A model generated the notes under the pieces. That model saw nothing but the letters and a program-made list of their open reading frames with translations. It did no database searches and was not told the DNA's origin. Position numbers and translations under genes: made by a program. A stretch of 64,000 bases of DNA, from positions 1 through 64,000 of the forward strand of contig DERO01000024.1 in NCBI GenBank assembly GCA_002360945.1, given 5' to 3'. Positions 1-8,328 of the stretch are shown piece after piece; position 1 is the stretch's first letter; every line of letters begins with the position of its first letter. The stretch is from Leclercia adecarboxylata (GTDB lineage Bacteria; Pseudomonadota; Gammaproteobacteria; Enterobacterales; Enterobacteriaceae).

Positions 1-42
1 GTCCCCGGACCGTACACCCGCAGGGAGAGGGCGCAAACATAA

Positions 43-68
43 AAAAAGGCAACTTACGTTGCCTTTTT
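43..68. terminator. Bidirectional Rho-independent terminator downstream of rcsB
   Basis: Perfect 11-bp stem (AAAAAGGCAAC at 43-53, GTTGCCTTTTT at 58-68) with a 4-nt loop. The A-run on one side and T-run on the other let it work in both directions. In E. coli rcsB and rcsC are convergent, so this would serve both. Bases 1-42 lie beyond it; I cannot identify an rcsC tail in them. Confidence 0.85.
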
Positions 69-100
69 ACATTTACCTTGCCACCCGGCGTTTCGCACAA

Positions 101-751
101 TCAATCTTTATCGGCCGGGCTCAGGGTCACGGAAGAGAGATAGTTCAGCAGGGCGATATCGTTTTCCACGCCCAGTTTCATCATCGCCGATTTTTTCTGG
201 CTACTGATGGTCTTGATGCTGCGGTTCAGCTTCTTGGCAATCTCGGTCACCAGGAAACCTTCTGCGAACAGACGCAACACTTCGCTCTCTTTCGGTGACA
301 GACGCTTATCGCCGTAACCGCCAGCGCTGATTTTTTCCAGCAGGCGGGAGACGCTTTCCGGGGTAAATTTCTTCCCTTTCTGCAGCGCGGCCAGCGCTTT
401 AGGCAGATCGGTTGGTGCGCCCTGTTTCAGGACGATCCCTTCGATATCGAGATCCAGAACGGCACTTAAAATGGCCGGGTTGTTGTTCATGGTCAGCACG
501 ATGATCGAAATGCTCGGGAAGTGACGCTTGATGTATTTGATCAGCGTAATCCCGTCACCGTATTTATCTCCAGGCATGGAAAGGTCGGTGATGAGCACGT
601 GCGCATCAAGCTTTGGCAGGTTATTAATCAGTGCTGTGGAATCTTCAAATTCGCCGACTACATTCACCCACTCGATCTGTTCAAGTGATTTGCGAATACC
701 GAACAGTACAATCGGATGGTCATCGGCAATAATTACGTTCATATTGTTCAT
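101..751 (-). CDS. rcsB: Response regulator RcsB of the Rcs envelope-stress phosphorelay
   Basis: A 216-residue response regulator that receives phosphate from the HPt domain of RcsD and activates capsule, motility-repression and envelope-stress genes, alone or with partners such as RcsA. The receiver domain (about 1-125) shows D10-D11 and the phospho-acceptor D56 in ITDLSMPG. The C-terminal LuxR-type helix-turn-helix (about 150-210) contains LSPKESEVLRLFAEG and EIAKKLNRSIKTIS. A longer reading frame extends 15 codons upstream, but starting at MNNMNV (751) gives the family length of 216 and the usual N-terminus. The gene follows rcsD by 16 bp on the same strand, as in E. coli. Identification is essentially certain from near-identity to the family. 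Confidence 0.98.
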   Translation of the reverse strand: MNNMNVIIADDHPIVLFGIRKSLEQIEWVNVVGEFEDSTALINNLPKLDAHVLITDLSMPGDKYGDGITLIKYIKRHFPSISIIVLTMNNNPAILSAVLDLDIEGIVLKQGAPTDLPKALAALQKGKKFTPESVSRLLEKISAGGYGDKRLSPKESEVLRLFAEGFLVTEIAKKLNRSIKTISSQKKSAMMKLGVENDIALLNYLSSVTLSPADKD

Positions 752-767
752 GTATAGGGCTACCTTG

Positions 768-3440
768 CTACAGCAAGCTTTTGACATAGTCGTCAATGTC
801 GCTGATGTATTTTTCTATGCTGGCGGCATCTTTCTCACGAATAAGATGTTCCAGCGTTTCACATAATTGCTTGCCTGGAACCAGATTAAGCATGGCAAAC
901 ACCCCTTTGAGCCGGTGTGCTGTCTGAGCCAGCGCTGCGAAGTCGTTCGCGGCGGCTTCAGTATACAACCTCTTAACATCATCTGGTACTGTGTCTACGA
1001 AGAGAGAATAATAGCCGCTGGCCTGCAGTTCGGCATTTTCATTGCCGCCCAGTGGGGATTCCGGGATCGTTTCCTGCGCCAGTTGCTCCTCTATTAGTTG
1101 TAGTACAGCTTCCTGCATCGCATTGCTCATATTAAAGTTGACGCGCACCTGGCCGGGGCCAATTTTTCGCACGCCAGGCTCATCATCGCTTAAAAGCAAG
1201 CCTGAGGCAGTAAGATTAGACGGATTATCCGTTAAAAAGAGATCATATTCTTGACTTGCCAGCCTTTCGTCCGGGGAAATACAGGTCGCTCCCCAGTTTT
1301 CCAGCTGACGCACCACAATGCTGCGGATCTCATTCGACGTCACATCCACCATGATCACCACCTCATCCAGCAGGCCTTCATCGTCCTCGGTTTCCTGCGG
1401 GGTGGCCGGCATTTTGACGTGCAGTGAATAACGGGTACCCAGCGATTCACGGGCTTTAATATTCAGGTGACCGCCAAGCTTACGCGCCAGCTGATCGCAG
1501 AGCCAGAAGGTGAGGGCGTTGGCTTTGCCGTAATTGTCCCCCTGGGTGTCGTTCAGGAACGGGAAGTGCAGATTGTCGATTTCACTGGCCGTGACCCCTT
1601 CACCGGTATCGAGAATACGGAAGGTGAGACGATCCTCAGCCGATTCATCGCTGCTGACTTCGAGCGTAATTTTGCCGATCTGGGTGGTGGTCACCGCGTA
1701 CTGGATCAGCATCAGCAGAATGCGACGCAGCGCGTCACGGTCGCCGTGGCGCACATCGTTGGCACGCAGCGGGTTGTTGATCAGCAACTGCAGCCCCTTA
1801 CGCTTGATCACCGGCAGCACTTCCGGCACCACTTCATCGATCAGATCCTGAATAGAGAACAGCGTGGCGGTGCTCTTCCAGCTGTCGTTCTCCAGCATAT
1901 TGGCGAGCTGGATCTCGTCCACAAGCCGCACCAGCGTATCGGCATGACCTGATAGCTGCAGACTTTCCGGGCTGGTTAACTGGGCCGCTTCGCTGGCCAG
2001 CGCCTTCAGCGGCAGTTTGAAGGCGTCGCCAATATTTTGCATAAAGGCCGCTCGGCCCTGCTGGTTCTTCTCATACAGTCTTTGCGCCTGTTTGAGCTTT
2101 TTATTCACCAGCACTTCGCGATCCTGATCGCGAATGATAAAGATCTGCGTACGCGACGCCACCTGACTACGGAACTGGCGGATCTCGTACAGCTCATTAT
2201 TAATGGTGGCCTGAATCACGCCCTGATGCTGATCGGCCATGCTGGTGATGTTCTGCAGATTCAGGTGCGGCAGCAGGTGATCGGCGATTTTGTTGCTGAT
2301 CACCGTGCGGTTGGCTTCCTGGTCGTGCACCAGCAGACCGAGCGGCAGCACCGAGACAATCTCTTCATTCAGGGCGCGCAGGACGCGCAGCTCGTTGCTG
2401 GTACCGGCGGCGACGGGAACATCGCTCTGGCGGCCCGGCTGCGAGCGGAAGGTGCTGTAACCAAACAGCGCCAGCGCCAGCAGACCAATATTGAGCAGCA
2501 GCGGCAACAGGATATTTTGCAGGGTATCCAGCAGCAGCGTACCGAAAGGTACCTGCCAGACCAGACGCATGCCGGTCGTGTTCAGCGAGGAGGCAATCTC
2601 GATTTTCGAGCCATTAAAGGAGATCGAGACGCTGTCGGGGCTCTCTTTATCCGTCGGCGCGCGCAGGCTTTGCGCTGAGGTGTCCTGCTCCAGGCGGAAG
2701 CTGTCGAGCGGCATATCCGGCGGGATCAGATCGTTAATCGGCAGATCGAAGGCCACCACCGTCGCCAGATGGCCTGGCTGATTGAAGGTAGTGCGCAGGG
2801 TAAAGTAGTGGCCATTTTGCCAGGCCAGACGGCGCAAGGAAGAGAAGCTTTCGCGCTCATCCAGAGCATTGGCCTGCTGCAGCATCTCCGCGCGGCGGGA
2901 GTCAACAATCGTGCCGACCGAGGACTCTTTAAAACCGGAGGAGAGATCTTTCAGCGGCAGGGTGGAGATCAGGATCATGCTGTTGTCCTGACCATTGAGA
3001 TAGTACATCGACCAGGGAACGGTTTCCGCACCCCACAGCGTGTCGAGATAGGTCGACATGCGCTGGGTCATCTCCAGCGTGGCGCTGTCGTGCGAGCCGA
3101 AAATCAGGGCTTCGGTTTTGCGCCGCGTTTTCTCCAGATAGTAGACGTCCTGCTTCAGGCGCGTCTCCTGCAATCCTTCAGCGGAGGATGTTGTTGGAGT
3201 AGCCGCGATGTTGTCGTAAATCTGCCAGGTGGCGTAGCGCCAGGTGTCGATGCGTTTGTGCAGCGCATGGCTGATATCGACAATCTGATAGCTTCTGTCT
3301 TTTAACCAGGTGTTCACCGCGCTCTGTACCATCACGCCCATGGTCACTAACAGCACAACGATCAATAGAAGAAAGAAACGGGTAATACTGCCCGGAAGCA
3401 GGGAAAATTTGTTCGCGGCTGTGGTTTCAGACTGACTCAT
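768..3440 (-). CDS. rcsD: Phosphotransfer intermediate RcsD
   Basis: An 890-residue inner-membrane protein that relays phosphate from the hybrid kinase RcsC to RcsB. A transmembrane segment lies near residues 17-40 and a second near 305-325, with a periplasmic sensor domain between. A degenerate histidine-kinase-like region follows, with no functional autokinase histidine expected. The C-terminal HPt domain contains AQTAHRLKGVFAML, whose histidine is residue 842, the known phosphotransfer residue of this family. Length equals that of the E. coli protein. It is the first gene of the rcsDB unit; the start ATG lies 739 bp from the divergent ompC, with micF and the OmpR boxes in between. Confidence 0.97.
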   Translation of the reverse strand: MSQSETTAANKFSLLPGSITRFFLLLIVVLLVTMGVMVQSAVNTWLKDRSYQIVDISHALHKRIDTWRYATWQIYDNIAATPTTSSAEGLQETRLKQDVYYLEKTRRKTEALIFGSHDSATLEMTQRMSTYLDTLWGAETVPWSMYYLNGQDNSMILISTLPLKDLSSGFKESSVGTIVDSRRAEMLQQANALDERESFSSLRRLAWQNGHYFTLRTTFNQPGHLATVVAFDLPINDLIPPDMPLDSFRLEQDTSAQSLRAPTDKESPDSVSISFNGSKIEIASSLNTTGMRLVWQVPFGTLLLDTLQNILLPLLLNIGLLALALFGYSTFRSQPGRQSDVPVAAGTSNELRVLRALNEEIVSVLPLGLLVHDQEANRTVISNKIADHLLPHLNLQNITSMADQHQGVIQATINNELYEIRQFRSQVASRTQIFIIRDQDREVLVNKKLKQAQRLYEKNQQGRAAFMQNIGDAFKLPLKALASEAAQLTSPESLQLSGHADTLVRLVDEIQLANMLENDSWKSTATLFSIQDLIDEVVPEVLPVIKRKGLQLLINNPLRANDVRHGDRDALRRILLMLIQYAVTTTQIGKITLEVSSDESAEDRLTFRILDTGEGVTASEIDNLHFPFLNDTQGDNYGKANALTFWLCDQLARKLGGHLNIKARESLGTRYSLHVKMPATPQETEDDEGLLDEVVIMVDVTSNEIRSIVVRQLENWGATCISPDERLASQEYDLFLTDNPSNLTASGLLLSDDEPGVRKIGPGQVRVNFNMSNAMQEAVLQLIEEQLAQETIPESPLGGNENAELQASGYYSLFVDTVPDDVKRLYTEAAANDFAALAQTAHRLKGVFAMLNLVPGKQLCETLEHLIREKDAASIEKYISDIDDYVKSLL

Positions 3441-3763
3441 TGATGTGGTTAACCCGTTATGGCTGCGCTTCAGGCGAATAGGGCAGTATAAAGCGTAATA
3501 ATCGAATTTCCAGCCTCACGCTACTTCCGGGGCTGACTTTTTCATCCCGTTGCGCAAGTCGAAAAGGATTGTTTTAAATCTGTACGGTTAAACATATATT
3601 GTACAAATAACTAACAATATAGCGAAAAAATAGCACGAATAAACAAGAAATTGAATTGCCCGTTCAGTTTTCAGGTATAAAAATAGGCTGCTAAGATTTA
3701 ATTAATAGTCGTTATAGTTTCGGGTGGGTAGCACAAATATTTTAAATTTGCGTAAAGAAGGGT

Positions 3764-3857
3764 AAAAAAAAACCGAATGCATTGCATTCGGTTCAATTCG
3801 GGATAAACAGACATTCAAATTTGAATGACGGTAATAAATAAAGTTAATGATGATAGC
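3764..3857 (-). ncRNA. micF: MicF antisense small RNA
   Basis: Read on the minus strand, the RNA begins GCUAUCAUCAUUAACUUUAU and ends in a GC-containing hairpin (ACCGAAUGCAAUGCAUUCGGU) followed by U8, so it carries its own terminator. The 5' end, the known seed that pairs with the ompF ribosome-binding site, matches my memory of E. coli MicF; length is 94 nt against about 93 nt. Its position, divergent from ompC and beside rcsD, is also conserved. MicF represses ompF translation with Hfq and is activated from the same OmpR, SoxS, MarA and Rob-responsive region. A small open frame crossing it on the plus strand is not a gene. Confidence 0.95.
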
Positions 3858-4012
3858 GAGAGATATTTTAGTAGCCAGACGCCTTTTTGTTTTGGCAATC
3901 AGTGCTATAATTTATTTTTTGTTAAGTTATTGATTTTAATGAATTATTTTAAGTTTTTGATTTTTGGTGCTTTATTTTTTAACTTATTGTGCGGCAAAAA
4001 AGTTCCCTCATA

Positions 4013-4072
4013 TTTACAAATTGAAACATCTATACGGCAATATGAAACATCTTAAAAGTTTTCGTATCATAT
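4013..4072 (+). promoter_or_regulatory. Three tandem 20-bp OmpR boxes (C1-C2-C3) of ompC
   Basis: Three consecutive 20-mers: 4013-4032 and 4033-4052 each contain GAAACATCT in the same phase, and 4053-4072 is the weaker third copy (AAAAGTTTTCGTATCATAT). The arrangement matches the hierarchical phospho-OmpR sites of enterobacterial ompC. The third box ends 5 bp before the -35 hexamer. Confidence 0.85.
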
Positions 4073-4077
4073 TCTTG

Positions 4078-4106
4078 TTGGATTATTCTGTATTTTTGCG
4101 GAGAAT
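4078..4106 (+). promoter_or_regulatory. ompC promoter -35/-10
   Basis: TTGGAT (4078-4083), a 17-bp spacer and GAGAAT (4101-4106). The weak hexamers fit an activator-dependent promoter, and both sequence and position match the E. coli ompC promoter. Transcription should start near 4113, leaving a leader of roughly 67 nt before the ATG. Confidence 0.75.
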
Positions 4107-4179
4107 GAACTTGCCGACTGGTTAAGAGGGTTAATCAGTAAGCAGTGGTAAAAAAAACATATAACAGAGGGTTAAAACA

Positions 4180-5289
4180 ATGAAAGTCAAAGTACTGTCC
4201 CTCCTGGTACCAGCACTGCTGGTAGCAGGCGCAGCAAATGCGGCTGAAATTTACAACAAAGACGGCAACAAATTAGATCTCTACGGCAAAGTAGACGGTC
4301 TGCACTATTTCTCTGATGACGACGGCGCTGATGGCGATCAGACCTACATGCGTATCGGCTTCAAAGGCGAAACTCAGGTTAACGACCAGATCACTGGCTA
4401 CGGTCAGTGGGAATACAACGTTCAGGCCAATGATACAGAAAGCAGCAGCGACCAGTCCTGGACGCGTGTGGCCTTCGCCGGTCTGAAATTCGCTGAAGCA
4501 GGTTCTTTCGACTACGGTCGTAACTACGGTGTGATCTACGACGTAACCTCCTGGACCGACGTTCTGCCAGAATTCGGCGGCGACACCTACGGTTCTGACA
4601 ACTTCCTGCAATCCCGTGGTAACGGCGTTGCAACCTACCGTAACCAGGACTTCTTCGGTCTGGTTGATGGCCTGAACTTTGCTCTGCAGTATCAGGGTAA
4701 AAACGGCAGCGTCAGCGGTGAAAACGACACGGGCCGTAGCCTGCTGAAACAGAATGGTGACGGCTTCGGCGGATCCCTGACCTATGATCTGGGCGAAGGC
4801 TTCAGCGTGGGTGCGGCAGCAGCATCTTCCAAACGTACCGCAGACCAGAACGCAGCAGGTGTTTACGGCGAAGGCGACCGTGCTGACGTATACAGCGGCG
4901 GCCTGAAATACGACGCGAACAACATCTATCTGGCAGCGCAGTACTCCCAGACTTACAACGCAACCCGTTTTGGTAACTCTCAGAACGACAGCAATGTATA
5001 CGGCTTTGCAAACAAAGCACAGAACTTCGAAGTGGTTGCACAGTACCAGTTCGACTTCGGTCTGCGTCCATCCGTGGCTTACCTGCAGTCCAAAGGTAAA
5101 GACATCGAAAACTACGGCGACCAGGATCTGCTGAAATATGTTGATGTTGGCGCGACTTACTACTTCAACAAAAACATGTCCACCTACGTGGATTACAAAA
5201 TCAACCTGCTGGATGATAACTCCTTCACCCGTCAGGCTGGCGTCAGCACCGATGACATCGTAGCCCTGGGTCTGGTTTACCAGTTCTAA
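4180..5289 (+). CDS. ompC: Outer-membrane porin OmpC
   Basis: A 369-residue general trimeric porin. A Sec signal peptide of 21 residues ends at AAANA/GAANA followed by [16 protein letters not shown], the canonical mature N-terminus. The constriction-loop motif [13 protein letters not shown] and the C-terminal phenylalanine (GLVYQF) required for BAM-dependent assembly are present. Residues typical of OmpC rather than OmpF or PhoE run throughout, including [14 protein letters not shown]. Expression is set by the three upstream OmpR boxes. Surface loops differ from E. coli, as expected for phage- and antibody-exposed regions. A strong terminator follows 17 bp after the stop codon. Confidence 0.97.
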   Translation: MKVKVLSLLVPALLVAGAANAAEIYNKDGNKLDLYGKVDGLHYFSDDDGADGDQTYMRIGFKGETQVNDQITGYGQWEYNVQANDTESSSDQSWTRVAFAGLKFAEAGSFDYGRNYGVIYDVTSWTDVLPEFGGDTYGSDNFLQSRGNGVATYRNQDFFGLVDGLNFALQYQGKNGSVSGENDTGRSLLKQNGDGFGGSLTYDLGEGFSVGAAAASSKRTADQNAAGVYGEGDRADVYSGGLKYDANNIYLAAQYSQTYNATRFGNSQNDSNVYGFANKAQNFEVVAQYQFDFGLRPSVAYLQSKGKDIENYGDQDLLKYVDVGATYYFNKNMSTYVDYKINLLDDNSFTRQAGVSTDDIVALGLVYQF

Positions 5290-5306
5290 GTCTTACGCAG
5301 TATTGC

Positions 5307-5333
5307 AAAAGGGGCCAACTGGCCCCTTTTTTT
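5307..5333 (+). terminator. ompC Rho-independent terminator
   Basis: Stem AAAAGGGGCC (5307-5316) and GGCCCCTTTT (5321-5330), loop AACT, with the T-run continuing to 5333. Confidence 0.9.
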
Positions 5334-5409
5334 GGCCTTACTATCAGCCCCTTACAAAGCCTGCTTTTTAGTGTACTCTTGCCGGTCTCAGGCTTGAGGA
5401 TAATAACGA

Positions 5410-6465
5410 ATGGAAATTACTTTTCTGCGCGCCGGCTTTCTGGCGACACTGTTGATGCTTTCCGCGTGCGATGCACCCACCCCTCCGGTAAAGAGCGAAA
5501 CTGCCGCCGCGACGGTGCTGGAAGGCAAAACCATGGGCACCTTCTGGCGCGTCAGCGTGATTGATCTCTCAGCTGCCCGGGCGGAAGAACTGCGCGGGAA
5601 GATCCAGTCCCAGCTGGATGGCGACGACCAACTGATGTCCACCTATAAAAATGACTCGGCTTTGATGCGCTTTAACCAGTCTCAGAGCACCTCACCCTGG
5701 CCGGTGAGCGAAGCAATGGCGGACATTGTCACCGAGTCGCTGCGGGTGGGCTACAAAACCCACGGTGCGATGGACATCACCGTCGGCCCGCTGGTTAACC
5801 TGTGGGGCTTTGGCTCGAACAAACAGCCGGTGAAAACCCCCGATCAGGCGCAGATTGACGATGCCCGGGCGCAAACGGGCCTGCAGCATCTGACGGTCAT
5901 CAATCAGTCCGGCAAGCAATACCTCGAAAAAGACATCCCCGATCTGTTTGTTGATCTCTCGACGGTAGGGGAGGGCTATGCCGCCGATCACCTGGCCCAA
6001 CTGATGGCCGAGGAGGGGATCTCGCGCTACCTGGTGTCGGTGGGCGGGGCGCTGGTCAGCCGCGGCATGAACGCCAGCGATAAACCCTGGCGCGTGGCGA
6101 TCCAGAAACCTACCGATCGGCAAAATGCCGTTCAGGCCATCGTTGACATCAACGGTCACGGCATCAGTACCTCCGGCAGCTACCGTAACTATTATGAGCT
6201 GGACGGAAAACGCATCTCTCATGTGATCGATCCCCAGACCGGCCGCCCAATTACGCATAATCTGGTGTCGGTGACGGTCATTGCCCCCACGGCGCTGGAA
6301 GCCGATGCCTGGGATACCGGCCTGATGGTGCTGGGGACAGACAAAGCCAAAGAGATCGTGCGTGAGCAGGGTCTGGCGGTCTATATGATCGTCCGCGAAG
6401 GGGAGGACTTCAAAACCTGGATGTCCCCGCAGTTCTCCAGCTTCCTCGTCAACGGGGCGAATTAA
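5410..6465 (+). CDS. apbE: FAD:protein FMN transferase ApbE (lipoprotein)
   Basis: A 351-residue periplasmic lipoprotein that transfers FMN from FAD onto a threonine of target flavoproteins such as the Rnf/Nqr subunits. The N-terminus is a lipoprotein signal with lipobox LLMLSAC, so Cys20 would be lipidated. Family motifs visible are KTMGTFWRVSV, DLSTVGEGYAADHLA, the SGSYRNYYELDGKRISHVIDP stretch and TALEADAWDTGLMVLG near the metal site. It lies between ompC and ada as in E. coli. Its stop codon lies inside the Ada operator of the next gene, with 72 bp to the ada start. Confidence 0.96.
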   Translation: MEITFLRAGFLATLLMLSACDAPTPPVKSETAAATVLEGKTMGTFWRVSVIDLSAARAEELRGKIQSQLDGDDQLMSTYKNDSALMRFNQSQSTSPWPVSEAMADIVTESLRVGYKTHGAMDITVGPLVNLWGFGSNKQPVKTPDQAQIDDARAQTGLQHLTVINQSGKQYLEKDIPDLFVDLSTVGEGYAADHLAQLMAEEGISRYLVSVGGALVSRGMNASDKPWRVAIQKPTDRQNAVQAIVDINGHGISTSGSYRNYYELDGKRISHVIDPQTGRPITHNLVSVTVIAPTALEADAWDTGLMVLGTDKAKEIVREQGLAVYMIVREGEDFKTWMSPQFSSFLVNGAN

Positions 6466-6472
6466 AAAGCAA
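6460..6472 (+). promoter_or_regulatory. Ada operator (AAT-N6-GCAA) of ada-alkB
   Basis: AAT (6460-6462), six bases, then GCAA (6469-6472), which is the methylated-Ada recognition pattern. The apbE TAA stop (6463-6465) lies inside it. A plausible -10, TATGCT, is at 6515-6520. The match to the E. coli ada box (AATTAAAGCGCAA) is from memory. Confidence 0.7.
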
Positions 6473-6537
6473 GGTTGCGGGTTTTTGTCGGGTGGCGTTC
6501 AGGCAGGCTAGGCGTATGCTTATATAAGGAGCCGATC

Positions 6538-7602
6538 ATGAAAAAGCCGAACCTGATGAATGACGATCAACGCTGGCTGGCGGTGCTGGCCCGCGATGGC
6601 AGTGCCGATGGTCAGTTTGTGTTTGCCGTACGGACCACCGGCATCTTCTGCCGCCCCTCCTGCCGGGCGCGCCACGCCCTACGTGAAAATGTTCGTTTTT
6701 ACCCCGATGCCCGCCAGGCGGCGCAGGCGGGTTTTCGTCCCTGCAAACGCTGCCGCCCGGATCAACAGGATCCACATGCGCAGCGGATTGGCACCATCGA
6801 AAAAGCCTGCCGGTTACTGGAGCAGGAGCAGCCTCTGACCCTTGAGCAGCTGGCGCAGGCGGTGGCGATGAGCCCGTATCACCTGCATCGTCTGTTCAAA
6901 TCCTCTACTGGGATGACGCCAAAAGCCTGGCAGCAGGCGGCCCGGGCGAAACGGCTGCGCCACGCCCTGGCGCAGGGTGAAAGCATTACCGACTCCGTGC
7001 TGGCGGCGGGTTTCCCCGACAGCAGCAGCTACTATCGCAACGCCGACGCTACGCTTGGGATGACCGCGAAGCAGTACCGCAGCGGCGGGGAGGAGACCAC
7101 CGTGCGCTATGCGTTGAGCGACTGTGCGCTCGGCCGGTGTCTGGTGGCGGAAAGTGCGCGGGGGGTTTGCGCGATCCTCCCCGGAGATGACGACAGCGCC
7201 CTGATTGCCGAACTGGAGAGGCTCTTTCCGCACGCCCGCCGGGAACAGGCGGATGCCGCCTTCGCCGGGCGCGTCGCCCAGGTGATCGCCAGCGTGGATA
7301 ACCACGCCGTGGCGCTGGCCCTGCCGCTGGACATTCGCGGCACCGCCTTTCAGCGCCAGGTCTGGCAGGCCCTGCGCGCCATTCCAGGCGGCGAGACTGC
7401 AAGCTATCAGCAGGTGGCCAACACCATTGGTCAGCCAGGTGCGGTGCGGGCGGTGGCCCGGGCCTGTGCCGCCAACAAACTGGTGATTATTATCCCCTGT
7501 CACCGGGTGGTACGTAGCGACGGCGGGCTCTCGGGCTACCGCTGGGGCACCGCCCGCAAAGCGGCGCTGCTGCGTCGTGAAGCCAAAAAAGAGGAGGTGT
7601 GA
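6538..7602 (+). CDS. ada: Bifunctional DNA repair methyltransferase and activator Ada
   Basis: A 354-residue protein, exactly the E. coli length. The N-terminal zinc domain has the four cysteines FCRPSC (C38, C42) and CKRC (C69, C72); C38 takes methyl groups from phosphotriesters and switches on DNA binding. An AraC-type HTH follows (about 85-180, MSPYHLHRLFK and GMTPKAWQQA). The C-terminal O6-methylguanine methyltransferase has the PCHRV active site with C321. An upstream in-frame start would add 21 residues, but ATG 6538 follows a TAAGGAG ribosome-binding site and gives the family N-terminus MKK. It forms an operon with alkB by stop-start overlap and probably activates its own promoter. Confidence 0.97.
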   Translation: MKKPNLMNDDQRWLAVLARDGSADGQFVFAVRTTGIFCRPSCRARHALRENVRFYPDARQAAQAGFRPCKRCRPDQQDPHAQRIGTIEKACRLLEQEQPLTLEQLAQAVAMSPYHLHRLFKSSTGMTPKAWQQAARAKRLRHALAQGESITDSVLAAGFPDSSSYYRNADATLGMTAKQYRSGGEETTVRYALSDCALGRCLVAESARGVCAILPGDDDSALIAELERLFPHARREQADAAFAGRVAQVIASVDNHAVALALPLDIRGTAFQRQVWQALRAIPGGETASYQQVANTIGQPGAVRAVARACAANKLVIIIPCHRVVRSDGGLSGYRWGTARKAALLRREAKKEEV

Positions 7603-8252
7603 TGCTGGATTTATTTGCGGATGCTGAACCCTGGCAGGAGTCACTGGCACCGGGGGCGGTGATCCTGCGCCGCTTTGCGCTGGCGCGGGCCGCCGCCTTA
7701 ATGCAGGGGATCGAACAGGTCGCCAGCGCCTCGCCGTTCCGCCAGATGGTCACCCCCGGGGGCTATACCATGTCGGTGGCGATGACCAACTGCGGCGGGC
7801 TGGGCTGGACCACCAATCAGCGCGGCTACCTCTATTCCCCGATCGATCCTCTCACCAGCGCGCACTGGCCGCCGATGCCGGACGCTTTTGCTACTCTCTG
7901 CCACGATGCGGCCTGCGAGGCCGGTTATGCGGATTTTCAGCCGGATGCCTGTCTGATCAACCGCTACGCTGTCGGGGCCAAACTCTCTCTGCATCAGGAT
8001 AAGGATGAAGCGGACCTGCGGGCACCCATTGTCTCGGTATCGCTCGGCCTGCCCGCGGTATTTCAGTTCGGTGGGTTACGGCGCAACGATCCGCTGCAAC
8101 GCCTGCTGCTGGAGCACGGTGACGTAGTGGTGTGGGGCGGTCCATCCCGCCTGTTTTATCATGGTATTCAGCCGCTTAAGCCCGGAGAGCACCCCCTTAC
8201 CGGGGAGTGTCGCTATAACCTGACCTTCCGTCAGGCAGCGAATAACGAATAA
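7602..8252 (+). CDS. alkB: Alpha-ketoglutarate-dependent DNA/RNA dealkylase AlkB
   Basis: A 216-residue Fe(II)/2-oxoglutarate dioxygenase that reverses 1-methyladenine and 3-methylcytosine. The iron ligands are H131 and D133 (LHQDKD) and H187 (FYHGIQ); the arginines of the C-terminal CRYNLTFR motif bind 2-oxoglutarate. Its ATG shares the last base of the ada TGA stop, which implies translational coupling. A GTG one codon upstream is possible but leaves a less typical N-terminus. Length and sequence follow the E. coli protein. Confidence 0.97.
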   Translation: MLDLFADAEPWQESLAPGAVILRRFALARAAALMQGIEQVASASPFRQMVTPGGYTMSVAMTNCGGLGWTTNQRGYLYSPIDPLTSAHWPPMPDAFATLCHDAACEAGYADFQPDACLINRYAVGAKLSLHQDKDEADLRAPIVSVSLGLPAVFQFGGLRRNDPLQRLLLEHGDVVVWGGPSRLFYHGIQPLKPGEHPLTGECRYNLTFRQAANNE

Positions 8253-8256
8253 AAAT

Positions 8257-8269
8257 AAGAATTATTCTT
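8257..8269. promoter_or_regulatory. 13-bp palindrome between alkB and yojI (weak Fur-like)
   Basis: AAGAATTATTCTT is a perfect palindrome around one central T, 60 bp before yojI. It matches about 10 of 14 positions of the 7-1-7 Fur consensus, so a metal-regulator site is possible but unproven. Confidence 0.3.
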
Positions 8270-8328
8270 GATGTAAGTGGCGGGCAGTTTACACTGCTGG
8301 CTGTTTTTTCTTGTCTGGATTGCTTTGT

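Noticed and set aside
1..42. 3' end of rcsC on the plus strand
   Set aside because: None of the three frames gives a recognisable RcsC C-terminus; the bases look intergenic.
3825..4055. 76-codon open frame on the plus strand upstream of ompC
   Set aside because: It runs antisense across micF and through the OmpR boxes, and has AT-rich non-coding composition.
6814..7650. 278-codon open frame antisense to ada
   Set aside because: Same reason: a shadow of a well-defined gene with no domain features.
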